Shown here: positions 28,204 to 37,735 of the stretch, piece by piece | Position numbering within the stretch: the first letter of the stretch is position 1 | Layout: each line of letters opens with the position of its first letter | DNA from: Variovorax paradoxus | GTDB lineage: Bacteria; Pseudomonadota; Gammaproteobacteria; Burkholderiales; Burkholderiaceae_C | Length of the DNA: 64,000 nt | Assembly: GCF_009755665.1 (NCBI RefSeq) | Contig: NZ_CP046622.1 | Coordinates: forward strand, 2,728,001 to 2,792,000 | Direction: 5' to 3' | The notes under the pieces: generated by a model | Database searches by the model: none | Told to the model about the DNA's origin: nothing | What the model saw: the letters and a program-made list of their open reading frames with translations, nothing else | Position numbers and translations under genes: made by a program

Positions 28204-28539
28204 ATGTATTCCGCTACCTTCATCTTCGCCAAGAAGCAGTTCGACGACGAATTCCATCGTCTCGACCAGACCATTGCGGCCGCCGCGAAGTCGCTGCCTG
28301 GCTACCTGGGTGAAGAAACCTGGGAAAACGCGGGCAACGGGCTGGTGTCGAACGTCTACTACTGGGAATCGCTCGAAGCGCTGCAGGCGCTCATCCAGCA
28401 CCCTGTGCACCAGCAGGCGAAGGCGGCGCAGGCAAACTGGCTCGACGGCTACAAGGTCGTCATTTCCGAAGTGGTGCGCGTCTACGGCGACAGCAAGATC
28501 GACCACATGCTGGCGTCGGCCGACGCCTCTGGCGCTTAG
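28204..28539 (+). CDS. Antibiotic biosynthesis monooxygenase (ABM) domain protein
   Basis: Small dimeric alpha/beta-barrel protein, 111 residues, starting MYSATFIFAKKQ. The ABM-like fold is suggested by FIFAKKQFDDEFHRLDQ, LPGYLGEETWEN and YYWESLEALQALIQHPVH, with an acidic/aromatic pattern found in uncharacterised antibiotic biosynthesis monooxygenase-like proteins. It is divergent from the transglutaminase and converges on mnmC with only five bases between stops. Members are often linked to quinol oxidation or haem degradation, but none of these can be assigned here. Confidence 0.75.
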   Translation: MYSATFIFAKKQFDDEFHRLDQTIAAAAKSLPGYLGEETWENAGNGLVSNVYYWESLEALQALIQHPVHQQAKAAQANWLDGYKVVISEVVRVYGDSKIDHMLASADASGA

Positions 28540-28544
28540 GGCGC

Positions 28545-30386
28545 TTAGGGCGCGGCTCTTTCGGTGCCAAGGGCCTTGGCCAGGTTGGCGGGCAGCGGCA
28601 GCGGCTCGCCGTGCCATTGCGCGGCCAGCAGTTCGGCGCACAGCGCAGCGAACGTGAGGCCGCGCGAACCCAGCGCGGTGCAGGCCCAGAGGCCGGCCTC
28701 GCCCAACGGCCCGACCAGCGGGCGGCGGTCGCCCGAGGCGCAACGGATACCCACCCAGTGTTGGGCGTCGCCGCTTTCGAAAGCCGGTGTCAGCGTTGCC
28801 GCGGCACCGGGGTGCAGGCGCTCCAGGCGTTCCCGGTTTGCCCGGGCATCGTGTGGCCGGGGCGCCAGGTTGGTGCTGTCGCGGTCGAAGGTGGCGCCGC
28901 AAAGCCAGAGCAGGGCGCCTTCATCTTCGGGCACATGGGCAATCAGGTGACCGTCGCCATTGACCGGCGTGGTGGGCAATGCGACGTCGTCCGCCATCCG
29001 ACCCCACGCGACTTGGCCGCGCACCGGCTGAAGCGGAAGTGCGGGTGCAAAGCGGCCCGATTCGTAGCCCGCGGCGACGACCACGCGATCTACTTCGGCC
29101 AGCAGCCGGTCGGCCGCATCCGAGAGCTGCCAACCAGCCGCGCTGCGTGACAGGCGTGCGACCGGCGCGTTGCCGCGAAACTCGATGCCCGGCTCGCGCA
29201 GCCAGGCTTCGATCAGCCTCGATGGGCGAACCCATCCCGCGCGGGCATGCCAGAGCGCGGGGGCGTCAACGGGCAAGCCGGCATTCGCCAGTTGCGCAGC
29301 GCTGGCGGGCCACGATTCGTTCGGGCCGCTCTCGTTCCACCCGGTAGGCACGCGCGTGTCGCCTTCGGGCCGGCGCTCCAGCACGCCGGCGGCGCGCCAG
29401 TCGTGGCCTTCTTCCAGAAGGCGCTCCAACTCCAGCCATGTGGCGCGGATGCCCGCACGCGTGAGCCGCGAGAGCAGGGCATCGTCGGGCGAGACATGCG
29501 GCGCAAGCACGCCGACCGGCAGGCCGGAAGCGCCGGCGGCGGGGCGGTCGGCTGCATCGAGCACGGTGACTTTCCAACCGCGCCGTGCCAAGCTGGCGGC
29601 AACGGCCGCGCCGGCCAGTCCGGCACCGATGATTGCGCAGCGGCCCGGCGTTTCGACATGCTCGGGCGCGGGGCCGCGGCGGCGCACCGTCCAGGCGGGG
29701 GCGAACACGCCGATGAGCCCGTCGCGTCCGGGGGGCAGGCCCGGCCGTCTTTCGAGCTGGAAACCATTCTGCGAGAGCGCATCGTGCACAGCCCGGGCAT
29801 CGGTCCGGGCGGCAATGCCGGTGCCCTGGCGGGCAAAGCGCGACACGGCCTTGAGCGTGTCCGGCGACCACATCGCGGGGTTCCGCTCGGGGCTGAAGCC
29901 GTCGAGAAAGATGCTGTCGGCGTCGAAGCGCTGCGCGCGCAGCATGGGTTGCACGTCGCCGATGCACAGTGTGAGCAGTACCCGGCCGGCTTCAAAGGCC
30001 AGCCGGTGAAAGCCCGGCAGCAGCCCGTGCCACTGCGCGGCCAGTTCCTCGGCCAACGGCACCAGTTCAGGGTAGGCGCCGGCGGCGCACAGCAGGTCTT
30101 CAGGCCCGACCGGATGCGCCTCGATCGAGACGAAGTGCAGCAGGCGCGGCCGGTTCGCATCCGCCCGCCACGCCTGCCAGGTTGTCAGAAAGTTGAGGCC
30201 CAGCCCGAAGCCGGTTTCGAGAACCAGCCATTTCGGGCGCTCCGACCACGCCTCGGGCAAGCCGCAGCCGCCCAGAAACACGTGGCGAGCCTGCGCCGGC
30301 GCTCCGGTTTCGGGGTGATAGATGTCGCCGAAGCGCTCGCTGTACGGCACGCCATCGGCGCGCCAGGCGACGGGCTTGGCGGCCAA
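28545..30386 (-). CDS. mnmC: tRNA 5-methylaminomethyl-2-thiouridine biosynthesis bifunctional protein MnmC
   Basis: Completes the wobble modification mnm5s2U34 in tRNA. The 613 residues combine an N-terminal SAM-dependent methyltransferase (about 1-235; GFGLGLNFL and IFLDGFSPERNPAMW) and a C-terminal FAD oxidoreductase (from about 245; AIIGAGLAGAAVAASLARRG) that removes the carboxymethyl group. Both domains are full length, as in E. coli MnmC (about 668). It lies 7 bp after yggX on the same strand. Assignment is secure. Confidence 0.93.
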   Translation of the reverse strand: MAAKPVAWRADGVPYSERFGDIYHPETGAPAQARHVFLGGCGLPEAWSERPKWLVLETGFGLGLNFLTTWQAWRADANRPRLLHFVSIEAHPVGPEDLLCAAGAYPELVPLAEELAAQWHGLLPGFHRLAFEAGRVLLTLCIGDVQPMLRAQRFDADSIFLDGFSPERNPAMWSPDTLKAVSRFARQGTGIAARTDARAVHDALSQNGFQLERRPGLPPGRDGLIGVFAPAWTVRRRGPAPEHVETPGRCAIIGAGLAGAAVAASLARRGWKVTVLDAADRPAAGASGLPVGVLAPHVSPDDALLSRLTRAGIRATWLELERLLEEGHDWRAAGVLERRPEGDTRVPTGWNESGPNESWPASAAQLANAGLPVDAPALWHARAGWVRPSRLIEAWLREPGIEFRGNAPVARLSRSAAGWQLSDAADRLLAEVDRVVVAAGYESGRFAPALPLQPVRGQVAWGRMADDVALPTTPVNGDGHLIAHVPEDEGALLWLCGATFDRDSTNLAPRPHDARANRERLERLHPGAAATLTPAFESGDAQHWVGIRCASGDRRPLVGPLGEAGLWACTALGSRGLTFAALCAELLAAQWHGEPLPLPANLAKALGTERAAP

Positions 30387-30393
30387 GGCGGCT

Positions 30394-30666
30394 TTAGTTG
30401 GACGGGGGAACGTAGCCCTGGGCGACGTCGGCGCCTTCGCCGAAGAAGTGCTTTTCCATCTGGCGGGCCAGGTATTGGCGGGCCCGCAGATCGGCCAGAT
30501 TCAGCCGGTTTTCATTGACCAGCATCGTCTGCTGCTTGAGCCAGGCGGCCCAGGCTTCCTTGCTGACGTTCTCCCACAGGCGCTTGCCCAGTTCCCCGGG
30601 ATAGGGCGGGAAGTCGAGCCCTTCGGCCTCTTTGCCGAGCTTGATGCACTGAACCATGCGTGCCAT
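30394..30666 (-). CDS. yggX: Iron-sulfur trafficking / oxidative damage protection protein YggX
   Basis: A 90-residue Fe(II)-trafficking protein that protects iron-sulfur clusters from oxidation. It matches YggX over its full length: [58 protein letters not shown]. The conserved Cys7-type cysteine is present in VQCIKLG. It precedes mnmC and diverges from the sulfate-binding protein gene across a 137-bp gap that contains a strong palindrome. Confidence 0.95.
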   Translation of the reverse strand: MARMVQCIKLGKEAEGLDFPPYPGELGKRLWENVSKEAWAAWLKQQTMLVNENRLNLADLRARQYLARQMEKHFFGEGADVAQGYVPPSN

Positions 30667-30753
30667 TTTTGATTGCCTCTGGTGGGGAAAGCGGTTGCTT
30701 AGTTGATTTTGCTATTTAGAACTGAGAACTCGGTCGTTCCAGTTTCCATATGT

Positions 30754-30768
30754 CGTATTCAGAATACG
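30754..30768. promoter_or_regulatory. Palindrome CGTATTCAGAATACG upstream of sbp
   Basis: A perfect 15-bp palindrome with a central A lies 35 bp before the sulfate-binding protein gene, in the A/T-rich divergent region with yggX. It is a candidate operator for the sulfur unit; the cognate protein is unknown. Confidence 0.45.
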
Positions 30769-30803
30769 TAGCTTCATCGATATGCCTTTTTGAGTAAGAC
30801 ACC

Positions 30804-31829
30804 ATGAGCCTTCGCCGCGACTTTATCAAGCTTTCCCTGGGGGCCGGCGTGGCCGGTGCCATGGCCCTGACAGCATTGCCGTCGTTTGCGCAGGGCGCAG
30901 GCCCGGTGACGCTGCTCAACGTGTCGTACGACCCGACGCGCGAGCTGTATGTCGACTACAACCGCGCCTTCGCCAAATACTGGAAGGCCAAGACCGGCCA
31001 GGACGTGACCATCAAGCAGTCGCACGGCGGCTCGGGCAAGCAGGCGCGCTCGATCATCGACGGCATCGACGCCGACGTGGCCACGCTGGCGCTCGGCGGC
31101 GACATCGACGCACTGGTCAAGCATGGCGGGGTCGTCAAGGAAGGCTGGCAGAAGCGCCTGCCGCAGAACTCGGCGCCGTACACCTCGACCATTGTGTTCC
31201 TGGTGAAAAAGGGCAACCCCAAGGGCCTGAAGGACTGGAACGACCTGGTGAAGCCGGGCGTCCAGGTGATCACGCCCAACCCCAAGACCTCCGGCGGCGC
31301 CCGCTGGAACTACCTGGCCGCGTGGGAATTTGCCAAGCGCAAGTACGGCAGCGACGCCAAGGCCAAGGAATTCATCGGCAGCCTGTTCAAGAACGTGCCC
31401 GTGCTCGACACCGGCGCGCGCGGCTCGACCATCACCTTCGTGCAGCGCGGCGTGGGCGACGTGCTGCTGGCCTGGGAGAACGAGGCCTTCCTGGCGCTGA
31501 AGGAATTCGGCACCGACAAGTTCGAGATCGTGGTGCCTTCGGTCTCCATCCTGGCCGAGCCCACGGTGGCGGTCGTCGACAAGGTGGTCGACAAGAAGGG
31601 CACGCGTGCCGTGGCGGAGGAATACCTCAAGTACCTGTACTCCGACGAGGGCCAGGACATTGCGGGCCGCAACTTCTACCGCCCGACCTCGGAAAAGGCC
31701 AAGGCCAAGTACGACAAGCAGTTTCCCAAGCTCACGCTGGTGACCATCGACGAGGCGTTCGGCGGCTGGGCCAACGCGGACAAGGCGCACTTTGCCGACG
31801 GCGGCTCGTTCGACCAGATCTACAAGTAA
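30804..31829 (+). CDS. sbp: Sulfate ABC transporter substrate-binding protein
   Basis: Periplasmic sulfate/thiosulfate-binding protein, 341 residues with a signal peptide ending ALPSFAQG. Typical Sbp/CysP features include [31 protein letters not shown], and [17 protein letters not shown]. It opens a co-directional sulfur unit (ssuE follows 20 bp later) but has no permease genes beside it; a second paralogue with cysTWA lies at 47319-51243. It therefore probably supplies the same CysTWA transporter. The first residues MSLRRDF resemble a weak twin-arginine motif, but the Sec route is more usual for this family. Confidence 0.93.
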   Translation: MSLRRDFIKLSLGAGVAGAMALTALPSFAQGAGPVTLLNVSYDPTRELYVDYNRAFAKYWKAKTGQDVTIKQSHGGSGKQARSIIDGIDADVATLALGGDIDALVKHGGVVKEGWQKRLPQNSAPYTSTIVFLVKKGNPKGLKDWNDLVKPGVQVITPNPKTSGGARWNYLAAWEFAKRKYGSDAKAKEFIGSLFKNVPVLDTGARGSTITFVQRGVGDVLLAWENEAFLALKEFGTDKFEIVVPSVSILAEPTVAVVDKVVDKKGTRAVAEEYLKYLYSDEGQDIAGRNFYRPTSEKAKAKYDKQFPKLTLVTIDEAFGGWANADKAHFADGGSFDQIYK

Positions 31830-31849
31830 GACAACAAAGAAAGCCTCTC

Positions 31850-32434
31850 GTGTCCGTTCTTTTGATTGCTGGCAGCCCTTCGGCACCGTCGCGTTCCACC
31901 GCCTTGCTCGAGGCCGTGGGCGAACGGCTCGCCGGCCGCAATGCGCGCGTCGAGCGGCTCGCAGTCCGCGACCTGCCGGCAGAGGCGCTGCTGCTGGCCG
32001 ACTGGAATCATCCGGCCATCGAGCGCGCCATTGCGCAGGTGGCGCAGGCGCGGGTGGTGGTCGTGGCCACGCCGGTCTACAAGGCGGCTTACAGCGGCGT
32101 GCTGAAGGTCTTTCTCGACCTGCTGGCGCAGAACGCGCTCAAGGGCAAGACGGTGCTGCCGCTGGCGACCGGCGGCAGCCCGCATCACATGCTCGCGCTC
32201 GACTACGCCTTGCGGCCCGTGCTGCATGCGCTTTCGGCACGGCACATTCTTCCGGGTGTCTACGCCACCGATTCGCAGATCACGCTGACACCCGAGAACG
32301 CCTACCAGGTGCACAGCGACTTGGCTGAGCGGCTCAACGAGGCCGTCGAACTATTGGCGACTGAAGGCCTGAAGCTGCCTGCAACGCACGGCTTCGAGCC
32401 GGTGCCGTTTTCCCGGGTGCGATGTAGCGTCTGA
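31850..32434 (+). CDS. ssuE: NADPH-dependent FMN reductase SsuE
   Basis: Supplies reduced FMN to the sulfonate monooxygenase SsuD. The 194 residues start from a GTG at 31850; the flavodoxin-like fold begins VLLIAGSPSAPSRSTALLEAV, and the FMN-binding ATPVYKAAYSGVLKVFLDLL and PLATGGSPHHMLALDYALRP motifs are diagnostic of SsuE. It follows sbp by 20 bp and precedes the sulfonate transport and monooxygenase genes, in line with the pathway. Confidence 0.93.
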   Translation: MSVLLIAGSPSAPSRSTALLEAVGERLAGRNARVERLAVRDLPAEALLLADWNHPAIERAIAQVAQARVVVVATPVYKAAYSGVLKVFLDLLAQNALKGKTVLPLATGGSPHHMLALDYALRPVLHALSARHILPGVYATDSQITLTPENAYQVHSDLAERLNEAVELLATEGLKLPATHGFEPVPFSRVRCSV

Positions 32435-32537
32435 CGGGTTCCCCGTCGACCCCGCGCCTTCAGCCGGCCCCATCTCCGTCCCCTTTTTTTCGCCCGTAAG
32501 CGGCGAGGGGACAGCTTTGCCAAAAAGGAACCCACAC

Positions 32538-32672
32538 GTGAACCCCGTTGCCACAGAAGACTCCGCGCTCGACTCGCCGCCTCGTTCCATCTGGCATGCG
32601 CTGCGAGACCTCGCCATCAGCACGGTCGTGGTCACGGCCGTTGCGCTCATCGTCGGCTTCATCTCGGCCTGA
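32538..32672 (+). CDS. Small single-pass membrane protein, 44 residues (hypothetical)
   Basis: A GTG-started ORF of 44 codons in the gap between ssuE and ssuA. It reads a polar N-terminus (residues 1-16), a short amphipathic segment SIWHALRDLA, then a hydrophobic helix STVVVTAVALIVGFISA to the stop. Direction and position fit the operon, with 37 bp to the next gene. The single helix pattern is characteristic of small membrane proteins, but no family is recognised and translation is unproven. Confidence 0.45.
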   Translation: MNPVATEDSALDSPPRSIWHALRDLAISTVVVTAVALIVGFISA

Positions 32673-32709
32673 GCAGGGTTTGCTCCTCCGCATACGAAAG
32701 AACAACCTC

Positions 32710-33666
32710 ATGACTTCGATTTCCATCCCACGCCGCCGCCTGCTGCAGGGCACCGCCGCCGCGATAGCGCTGCCTTCGTTCAGCGCGCTGGCCCAGGCGC
32801 CGGCGCGCCAGCTTCGCATCGGCAAGCAGAAAGGCCTGCTCAGCATTCTCAAGGGCCGTGGCACGCTCGAGAAGCGGCTCGCGCCGCTTGGCGTGTCGCT
32901 CAAGTGGACCGAGTTCACCGCCGGCCCGGTGCAGCTCGAAGCGCTGAATGTCGGCTCCATCGACTTCGGAGACGTGGGCGAGGCGCCGCCCATCTTTGCG
33001 CAGGCCGCGGGCGCGCCGCTGGCTTACGTAGCCGCGACGCTGCAACGCCCCCAGTCGGAAGCGGTGCTGGTGCCCAAAGGCTCGGCCATCAAGACGGTGG
33101 CCGACCTGAGAGGAAAGAAGATCGCGCTCAACAAGGGTTCGAACGTTCACTACTTCATCGTCAAGCTGGCCGAGAAACACGGCCTTGCGTACAGCGACCT
33201 GAACCTTGTCTACCTGCCGCCGGCCGATGCGCGCGCCGCATTCGAGAAGGGCTCGGTCGACGCATGGGTGATTTGGGACCCGTTTCTTGCCGCCGCCGAA
33301 AAGTCGCTCGAGGCGCGCGTGCTGGCCGACGCGACCGGCGTGGTGGGCAACCGCTCGTACTACTTTTCGTCGCTCGACTACGCGGCAAAGAACGCCGACG
33401 TGCTGGCCATCGTGACCGAGGAAATCGGCAAGATCGACGCCTGGGGCACCGCCAACAAGAGCGATCTTGCCGCCGAGCTGGCCGCCCTCTGGGGCCTGCC
33501 GAAACCGGTGGCCGACCTGACGGTGGCACGCGCGGCCTACGGCACCGGCCCCATCACCAAGGCGATTCTTGCCGAGCAGCAGAAGATCGCCGACACCTTT
33601 TTCGACCTGAAGCTGATTCCGCGGCGCATCAACGTGCTCGAGGCCGCTCCGGCGGGAATTGCGTGA
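32710..33666 (+). CDS. ssuA: Aliphatic sulfonate ABC transporter substrate-binding protein (first copy)
   Basis: Periplasmic sulfonate-binding protein of the NrtT/TauT/SsuA type, 318 residues. The N-terminus has a twin-arginine-like PRRRLLQG signal with a cleavable hydrophobic segment ending ALAQAP. Family phrases: IGKQKGLLSILKGRGTLEKRL, NVGSIDFGDVGEAPPIFAQAAG, and DPFLAAAEKS. A paralogue (35888-36874) lies in the same unit after ssuC; the two share the repeated pattern KGKKI/GKKI-AxxAxxHY and [13 protein letters not shown]. The pair probably broaden the range of sulfonates taken up. Confidence 0.9.
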   Translation: MTSISIPRRRLLQGTAAAIALPSFSALAQAPARQLRIGKQKGLLSILKGRGTLEKRLAPLGVSLKWTEFTAGPVQLEALNVGSIDFGDVGEAPPIFAQAAGAPLAYVAATLQRPQSEAVLVPKGSAIKTVADLRGKKIALNKGSNVHYFIVKLAEKHGLAYSDLNLVYLPPADARAAFEKGSVDAWVIWDPFLAAAEKSLEARVLADATGVVGNRSYYFSSLDYAAKNADVLAIVTEEIGKIDAWGTANKSDLAAELAALWGLPKPVADLTVARAAYGTGPITKAILAEQQKIADTFFDLKLIPRRINVLEAAPAGIA

Positions 33667-33849
33667 CGCGCGAAACCTTGCGCAGCCGCGCCGCGTGCGT
33701 GCTCGACACAACAAAGCGCGCCTGGGGCATCCGCGAGCCGCAAGCCGGACGTTCGCGTGCCGCCTTGCCGCGCTTGCGGTTCGCGCCGCCCAGCGTGCGC
33801 GGCTTTTTCTTCGCCATCTGACGCCAAGCCCAACCGACGGAAAGAAGAC

Positions 33850-35019
33850 ATGCAGATATTCTGGTTTCTCCCCACCCACGGCGACAGCCGCTATCTCGGT
33901 ACGACCGAAGGCGCGCGCCAGGTCGACCTGGCCTACCTGCAGCAAATTGCCGGCGCCGCCGACAACCTCGGCTATGAAGGCGTGCTGATTCCCACGGGCC
34001 GCTCTTGCGAAGACCCCTGGGTGATTGCGTCCAGCCTGATCGGCGCGACAAAGAAGCTCAAGTTCCTGGTCGCGGTGAGGCCCGGGCTGCACCAGCCGAG
34101 CCTGGCCGCGCGCATGGCGGCGACCTTCGACCGCCTGTCGGGCGGTCGCCTGCTGGTGAACCTGGTCACTGGCGGCGACCGGGCCGAGCTCGAGGGCGAC
34201 GGCGTCTACCTCGACCATGCAGCGCGCTACGAGCAGTCGGCCGAGTTCATCCGCATCTGGCGCGAGATTCTTGCGCGTAGCCACGGCGGCCAGTCTTTCG
34301 ACTACGAAGGGCAGCACCTGAGCGTGAAGGGCGCGAAGCTGCTGTTTCCTCCGGTGCAGAAGCCTTATCCGCCGGTGTGGTTCGGCGGCTCGTCGGCGGC
34401 AGCGCACGATCTTGCAGCCGAGCAGGTCGATGCCTATCTCACATGGGGCGAGCCGCCCGCCGAGGTGGCCAAGAAGATTGCCGACGTGCGCAACCGCGCC
34501 GCACGCAAGGGCCGCAAGGTCGAGTTCGGTATTCGGCTGCACGTGATCGTGCGCGAGACCGAGCAAGCCGCCTGGAAGGCCGCCGACGAGCTGATCAGCC
34601 GTGTCGATGACGACACCGTGATTCGCGCCCAGGCCGCCTTTGCGCGCATGGATTCCGAAGGCCAGCGCCGCATGGCCGCGCTGCATGCGGGCGGGGCCAA
34701 GCGCTCGCGTGCCGACCTGGAAATTGCGCCCAACCTGTGGGCCGGGGTGGGCCTGGTGCGCGGCGGCGCTGGCACCGCGCTGGTGGGCGACCCCAAGACA
34801 GTGGCGGCCCGCATCGAGGAATACGCGGCGCTCGGCCTCGACAAATTCATTCTCTCGGGCTACCCGCATCTCGAAGAGGCCTACCGCTTTGCGGAACTGG
34901 TGTTTCCGCTGCTCTCGCGCAGGGCACAAACGCGGCTCGCGGGCGGCTCGCTGACCGGGCCCTTCGGCGAAGTCGTCGCCAATCTCGATGCGCCTTCGCG
35001 CCTCGCCTCCCAAAGCTAA
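33850..35019 (+). CDS. ssuD: FMNH2-dependent alkanesulfonate monooxygenase SsuD
   Basis: Desulfonates aliphatic sulfonates to aldehyde and sulfite using FMNH2 and oxygen. The 389 residues from the ATG at 33850 match the bacterial luciferase-like SsuD family: [51 protein letters not shown], and [22 protein letters not shown]. Size is close to E. coli SsuD (381). It sits between the first ssuA and ssuC. Reduced FMN comes from SsuE in the same unit. Confidence 0.96.
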   Translation: MQIFWFLPTHGDSRYLGTTEGARQVDLAYLQQIAGAADNLGYEGVLIPTGRSCEDPWVIASSLIGATKKLKFLVAVRPGLHQPSLAARMAATFDRLSGGRLLVNLVTGGDRAELEGDGVYLDHAARYEQSAEFIRIWREILARSHGGQSFDYEGQHLSVKGAKLLFPPVQKPYPPVWFGGSSAAAHDLAAEQVDAYLTWGEPPAEVAKKIADVRNRAARKGRKVEFGIRLHVIVRETEQAAWKAADELISRVDDDTVIRAQAAFARMDSEGQRRMAALHAGGAKRSRADLEIAPNLWAGVGLVRGGAGTALVGDPKTVAARIEEYAALGLDKFILSGYPHLEEAYRFAELVFPLLSRRAQTRLAGGSLTGPFGEVVANLDAPSRLASQS

Positions 35020-35027
35020 GGACCGTC

Positions 35028-35876
35028 ATGACCGAACAAGTGCAGGAACTGCCGGCGCTCGCGCCTTCTCGAGAAAGCGCCCCCGGAGCGCTCAAGGCCT
35101 TCGGCGCCAACGTTGCGGGCCGGCTGGTGCCGTGGCTCGTGCCGGTGGGGCTCATCGTCTTCTGGCAGATCGCTTCATCGCTGGGCTGGCTTTCCACCCG
35201 GGTGCTGCCGGCCCCGGTGGACGTGGTCAAGGCAGCCTGGAGCCTGGCGGTTTCGGGCGAACTCTGGACGCACGTCAAGGTGAGCGCGGGGCGTGCGCTC
35301 GCGGGCTTGGCCATTGGCGGTGGAGCGGGGCTGGTTCTAGGCCTCTTGACGGGCTCGGTGAAGTTCTTCGAGACGCTGCTCGATTCGACGATTCAGATGG
35401 TGCGCAACATTCCCGCGCTGGCACTCATCCCGCTCGTCATTCTGTGGTTTGGCATCGACGAGTCGGCCAAGCTGTTCCTCATCTCGGTGTCGGTGTTCTT
35501 TCCGATCTACCTCAACACCTTTCACGGGATCCGCAATGTGGATCCGCAGCTGATCGAGATGGGGCGCACCTATGGCCTCTCGCGCTGGCAGCTGTACCGA
35601 GAGGTCATCTTGCCGGGCGCGCTGTCGTCCATTCTGGTCGGCCTGCGCTTTTCGCTGGGGCTGATGTGGGTGATCTTGATCGTGGCGGAAACCATTTCGG
35701 CGCAAGCCGGCATCGGCTATCTCACGATGAACGCCCGCGAGTTCCTGCAGACCGACATCGTGCTGGTGGGCATCCTGCTGTATGCGCTGCTCGGCAAGCT
35801 GGCCGACCTGTTCGCACGCGGGCTGGAGCAGTGGTGGCTGCGCTGGCACCCGGGCTACCAGAAGAAGCCGAAATGA
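35028..35876 (+). CDS. ssuC: Aliphatic sulfonate ABC transporter permease SsuC
   Basis: Inner-membrane permease, 282 residues with about six transmembrane helices and the EAA-type cytoplasmic loop IEMGRTYGLSRWQLYREVILPGA near residues 180-200. Conserved WQIASSLGWLSTRVLPAP and PALALIPLVILWFGIDESAK are family-typical. It starts 8 bp after ssuD; its stop overlaps an alternative ATG of the next gene. Together with SsuB it forms the sulfonate importer. Confidence 0.95.
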   Translation: MTEQVQELPALAPSRESAPGALKAFGANVAGRLVPWLVPVGLIVFWQIASSLGWLSTRVLPAPVDVVKAAWSLAVSGELWTHVKVSAGRALAGLAIGGGAGLVLGLLTGSVKFFETLLDSTIQMVRNIPALALIPLVILWFGIDESAKLFLISVSVFFPIYLNTFHGIRNVDPQLIEMGRTYGLSRWQLYREVILPGALSSILVGLRFSLGLMWVILIVAETISAQAGIGYLTMNAREFLQTDIVLVGILLYALLGKLADLFARGLEQWWLRWHPGYQKKPK

Positions 35877-35887
35877 GGGCAGGGCGG

Positions 35888-36874
35888 ATGAACACGAATT
35901 CAACAATTTCTCGCCGCACCGTGGTTGCGGGGTTGGCCGGCTTGGGGGCGCTAGGCGCTGGCGCGGCGCTCGCCCAGGGCACGGCCGCACGGCCTGTGAC
36001 GGTCCGACTCGGTTACCAGAAGTCCTCGACGCTGATCGCGCTGCTGAAGGTGCAAGGCACGCTCGAAAGGCAGCTCGCGCCGCTCAACGCCACGCTGAGC
36101 TGGCATGAGTTCACCAGCGGCTTGCCGCTGCTCGAGGCACTGAACCTCGACAACCTGGACATCAGCGCCGACGTGGCCGACACCGTGCCGGTGTTTGCGC
36201 AGGCAGCAGGCGCCGACCTGACCTTCGTCGCGCAAGAGGCGCCTTCGCCCGCGGCACAGGCCATTCTGGTGCGCGAAGATTCGCCGCTCAAATCGGTGGC
36301 CGACCTGAAGGGAAAGAAGATCGGCTTCGCCAAGGCGGCCGGCGCGCACTACCTGCTGATTGCGGCGCTCGAGAAGGCCGGCTTGTCCTTCAGGGACATC
36401 GATCCCGCCTACCTGACGCCGGCCGACGGCCGGGCCGCTTTCGAGCGCGGCGCCATCGACGCCTGGGTGGTGTGGGATCCGTTCCTTGCGGCGGCGCAGC
36501 GCCAGTCCAAGGTGCGCGTGCTGGCCGATGGTACGGGCATCGCTTCATACCAGCGCTACTACCTTGCAAGCACCAAGTTCGCGAAGGCACGCCCCGACGT
36601 GCTGCGTGTGGTGTATGCCGAGCTTGAAAAAACCGGCAAGTGGGTCAAGCAGAACCCGAAGGAAGCGGCGGCCCTGCTGTCGCCCGTGTGGGGGCTGGAC
36701 GCCGCGACGATCGAGCAGGCCAACGCTCGCCGCAGCTACGCGGTACGCCCGGTGCTGGCCGAAGCACTCGCCGAACAGCAGCGCATCGCCGATGCCTTCT
36801 TCGCGGAAAAGCTGCTGCCCAGAAAAATCAATGCGCTTGACGTGGCGCTGTTCCAACCGAGTCTTAAATCATGA
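35888..36874 (+). CDS. ssuA: Aliphatic sulfonate ABC transporter substrate-binding protein (second copy)
   Basis: A second SsuA-like periplasmic binding protein of 328 residues. The signal peptide carries [18 protein letters not shown], twin-arginine-like, ending ALAQG. Shared family text includes [23 protein letters not shown] and [16 protein letters not shown]. An upstream in-frame ATG at 35873 overlaps the ssuC stop (ATGA); I preferred 35888 because of the purine-rich stretch before it. It overlaps ssuB by 4 bp. Two binding proteins in one ssu unit are unusual and suggest distinct sulfonate ligands. Confidence 0.9.
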   Translation: MNTNSTISRRTVVAGLAGLGALGAGAALAQGTAARPVTVRLGYQKSSTLIALLKVQGTLERQLAPLNATLSWHEFTSGLPLLEALNLDNLDISADVADTVPVFAQAAGADLTFVAQEAPSPAAQAILVREDSPLKSVADLKGKKIGFAKAAGAHYLLIAALEKAGLSFRDIDPAYLTPADGRAAFERGAIDAWVVWDPFLAAAQRQSKVRVLADGTGIASYQRYYLASTKFAKARPDVLRVVYAELEKTGKWVKQNPKEAAALLSPVWGLDAATIEQANARRSYAVRPVLAEALAEQQRIADAFFAEKLLPRKINALDVALFQPSLKS

Positions 36875-37701
36875 GCGCCGTTCTGAAAGACATCCAACCA
36901 ACTGCCATCGCGGGCGGCGTGCGCCTCGAGGCGCGCGGCCTGCACAAGCGCTACGGCGAACGCGAGGTGCTGCGCAACACGCAGCTCACCATCGAGCCGG
37001 GGCAATTCATCGCCATCGTGGGGCGCAGCGGCTGCGGCAAGAGCACGCTGCTGCGGCTGATCGCCGGGCTTGAAGAAGCCACGTCTGGCGGGCTCTATAC
37101 GGACGGAAAGGCCATCGACGGCCTGCACGACGACACCCGCATCATGTTCCAGGAGGCCCGCCTATTGCCCTGGCGCCGCGTGCTCGACAACGTGACGCTG
37201 GGCTTGCCCGGCGACGCCAATGTGCGCGGCAAGCAGGTGCTTGCGCAAGTGGGCCTGGCCGACCGTGAGAACGAATGGCCGGCACGCCTCTCGGGCGGCC
37301 AGCGGCAGCGCGTGTCGCTGGCACGGGCGCTGGTGCACCACCCGCGGCTGCTGCTGCTCGACGAGCCGCTGGGCGCGCTCGACGCGCTCACGCGCATCGA
37401 GATGCACCGGCTCATCGAGAACCTGTGGCAGCGCCACCGCTTCACTGCGCTGCTGGTGACGCACGACGTGCAAGAGGCCGTGGCGCTTGCCGACCGCGTG
37501 ATCCTGATCGAGGACGGCCGCATTGCACTCGACGAGAACATTGCGCTCGCCCGGCCGCGCTCGCAAGGAGACCCCGCCTTTGCCGCCATCGAGAAACGCA
37601 TTCTCGACCGCGTGCTGCAGAAGGCCGGAGACGCAGAAACCGCGGAAACGGATGCCGCCTGGCTGCAGCCCCCGGCGCACACGCTGCGCTGGGCAGTCTG
37701 A
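36871..37701 (+). CDS. ssuB: Aliphatic sulfonate import ATP-binding protein SsuB
   Basis: Cytoplasmic ATPase of the sulfonate importer, 276 residues. Walker [10 protein letters not shown] near residue 51, signature [15 protein letters not shown], Walker [13 protein letters not shown] and switch His in VTHDVQEAV are all present. It overlaps the second ssuA by 4 bp and closes the transport block. It precedes metY by 34 bp. Length is slightly above E. coli SsuB (255) owing to N- and C-terminal tails. Confidence 0.95.
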   Translation: MSAVLKDIQPTAIAGGVRLEARGLHKRYGEREVLRNTQLTIEPGQFIAIVGRSGCGKSTLLRLIAGLEEATSGGLYTDGKAIDGLHDDTRIMFQEARLLPWRRVLDNVTLGLPGDANVRGKQVLAQVGLADRENEWPARLSGGQRQRVSLARALVHHPRLLLLDEPLGALDALTRIEMHRLIENLWQRHRFTALLVTHDVQEAVALADRVILIEDGRIALDENIALARPRSQGDPAFAAIEKRILDRVLQKAGDAETAETDAAWLQPPAHTLRWAV

Positions 37702-37735
37702 ACCCGCCAACTCACAAAAGCAGAAAGGCAACTGC

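Noticed and set aside
33629..33817. Basic minus-strand ORF starting [20 protein letters not shown] between ssuA and ssuD
   Set aside because: It begins at 33817 in the 183-bp gap, but overlaps ssuA, opposes the operon and has only a Lys/Arg-rich composition. It could be real but is unsupported.
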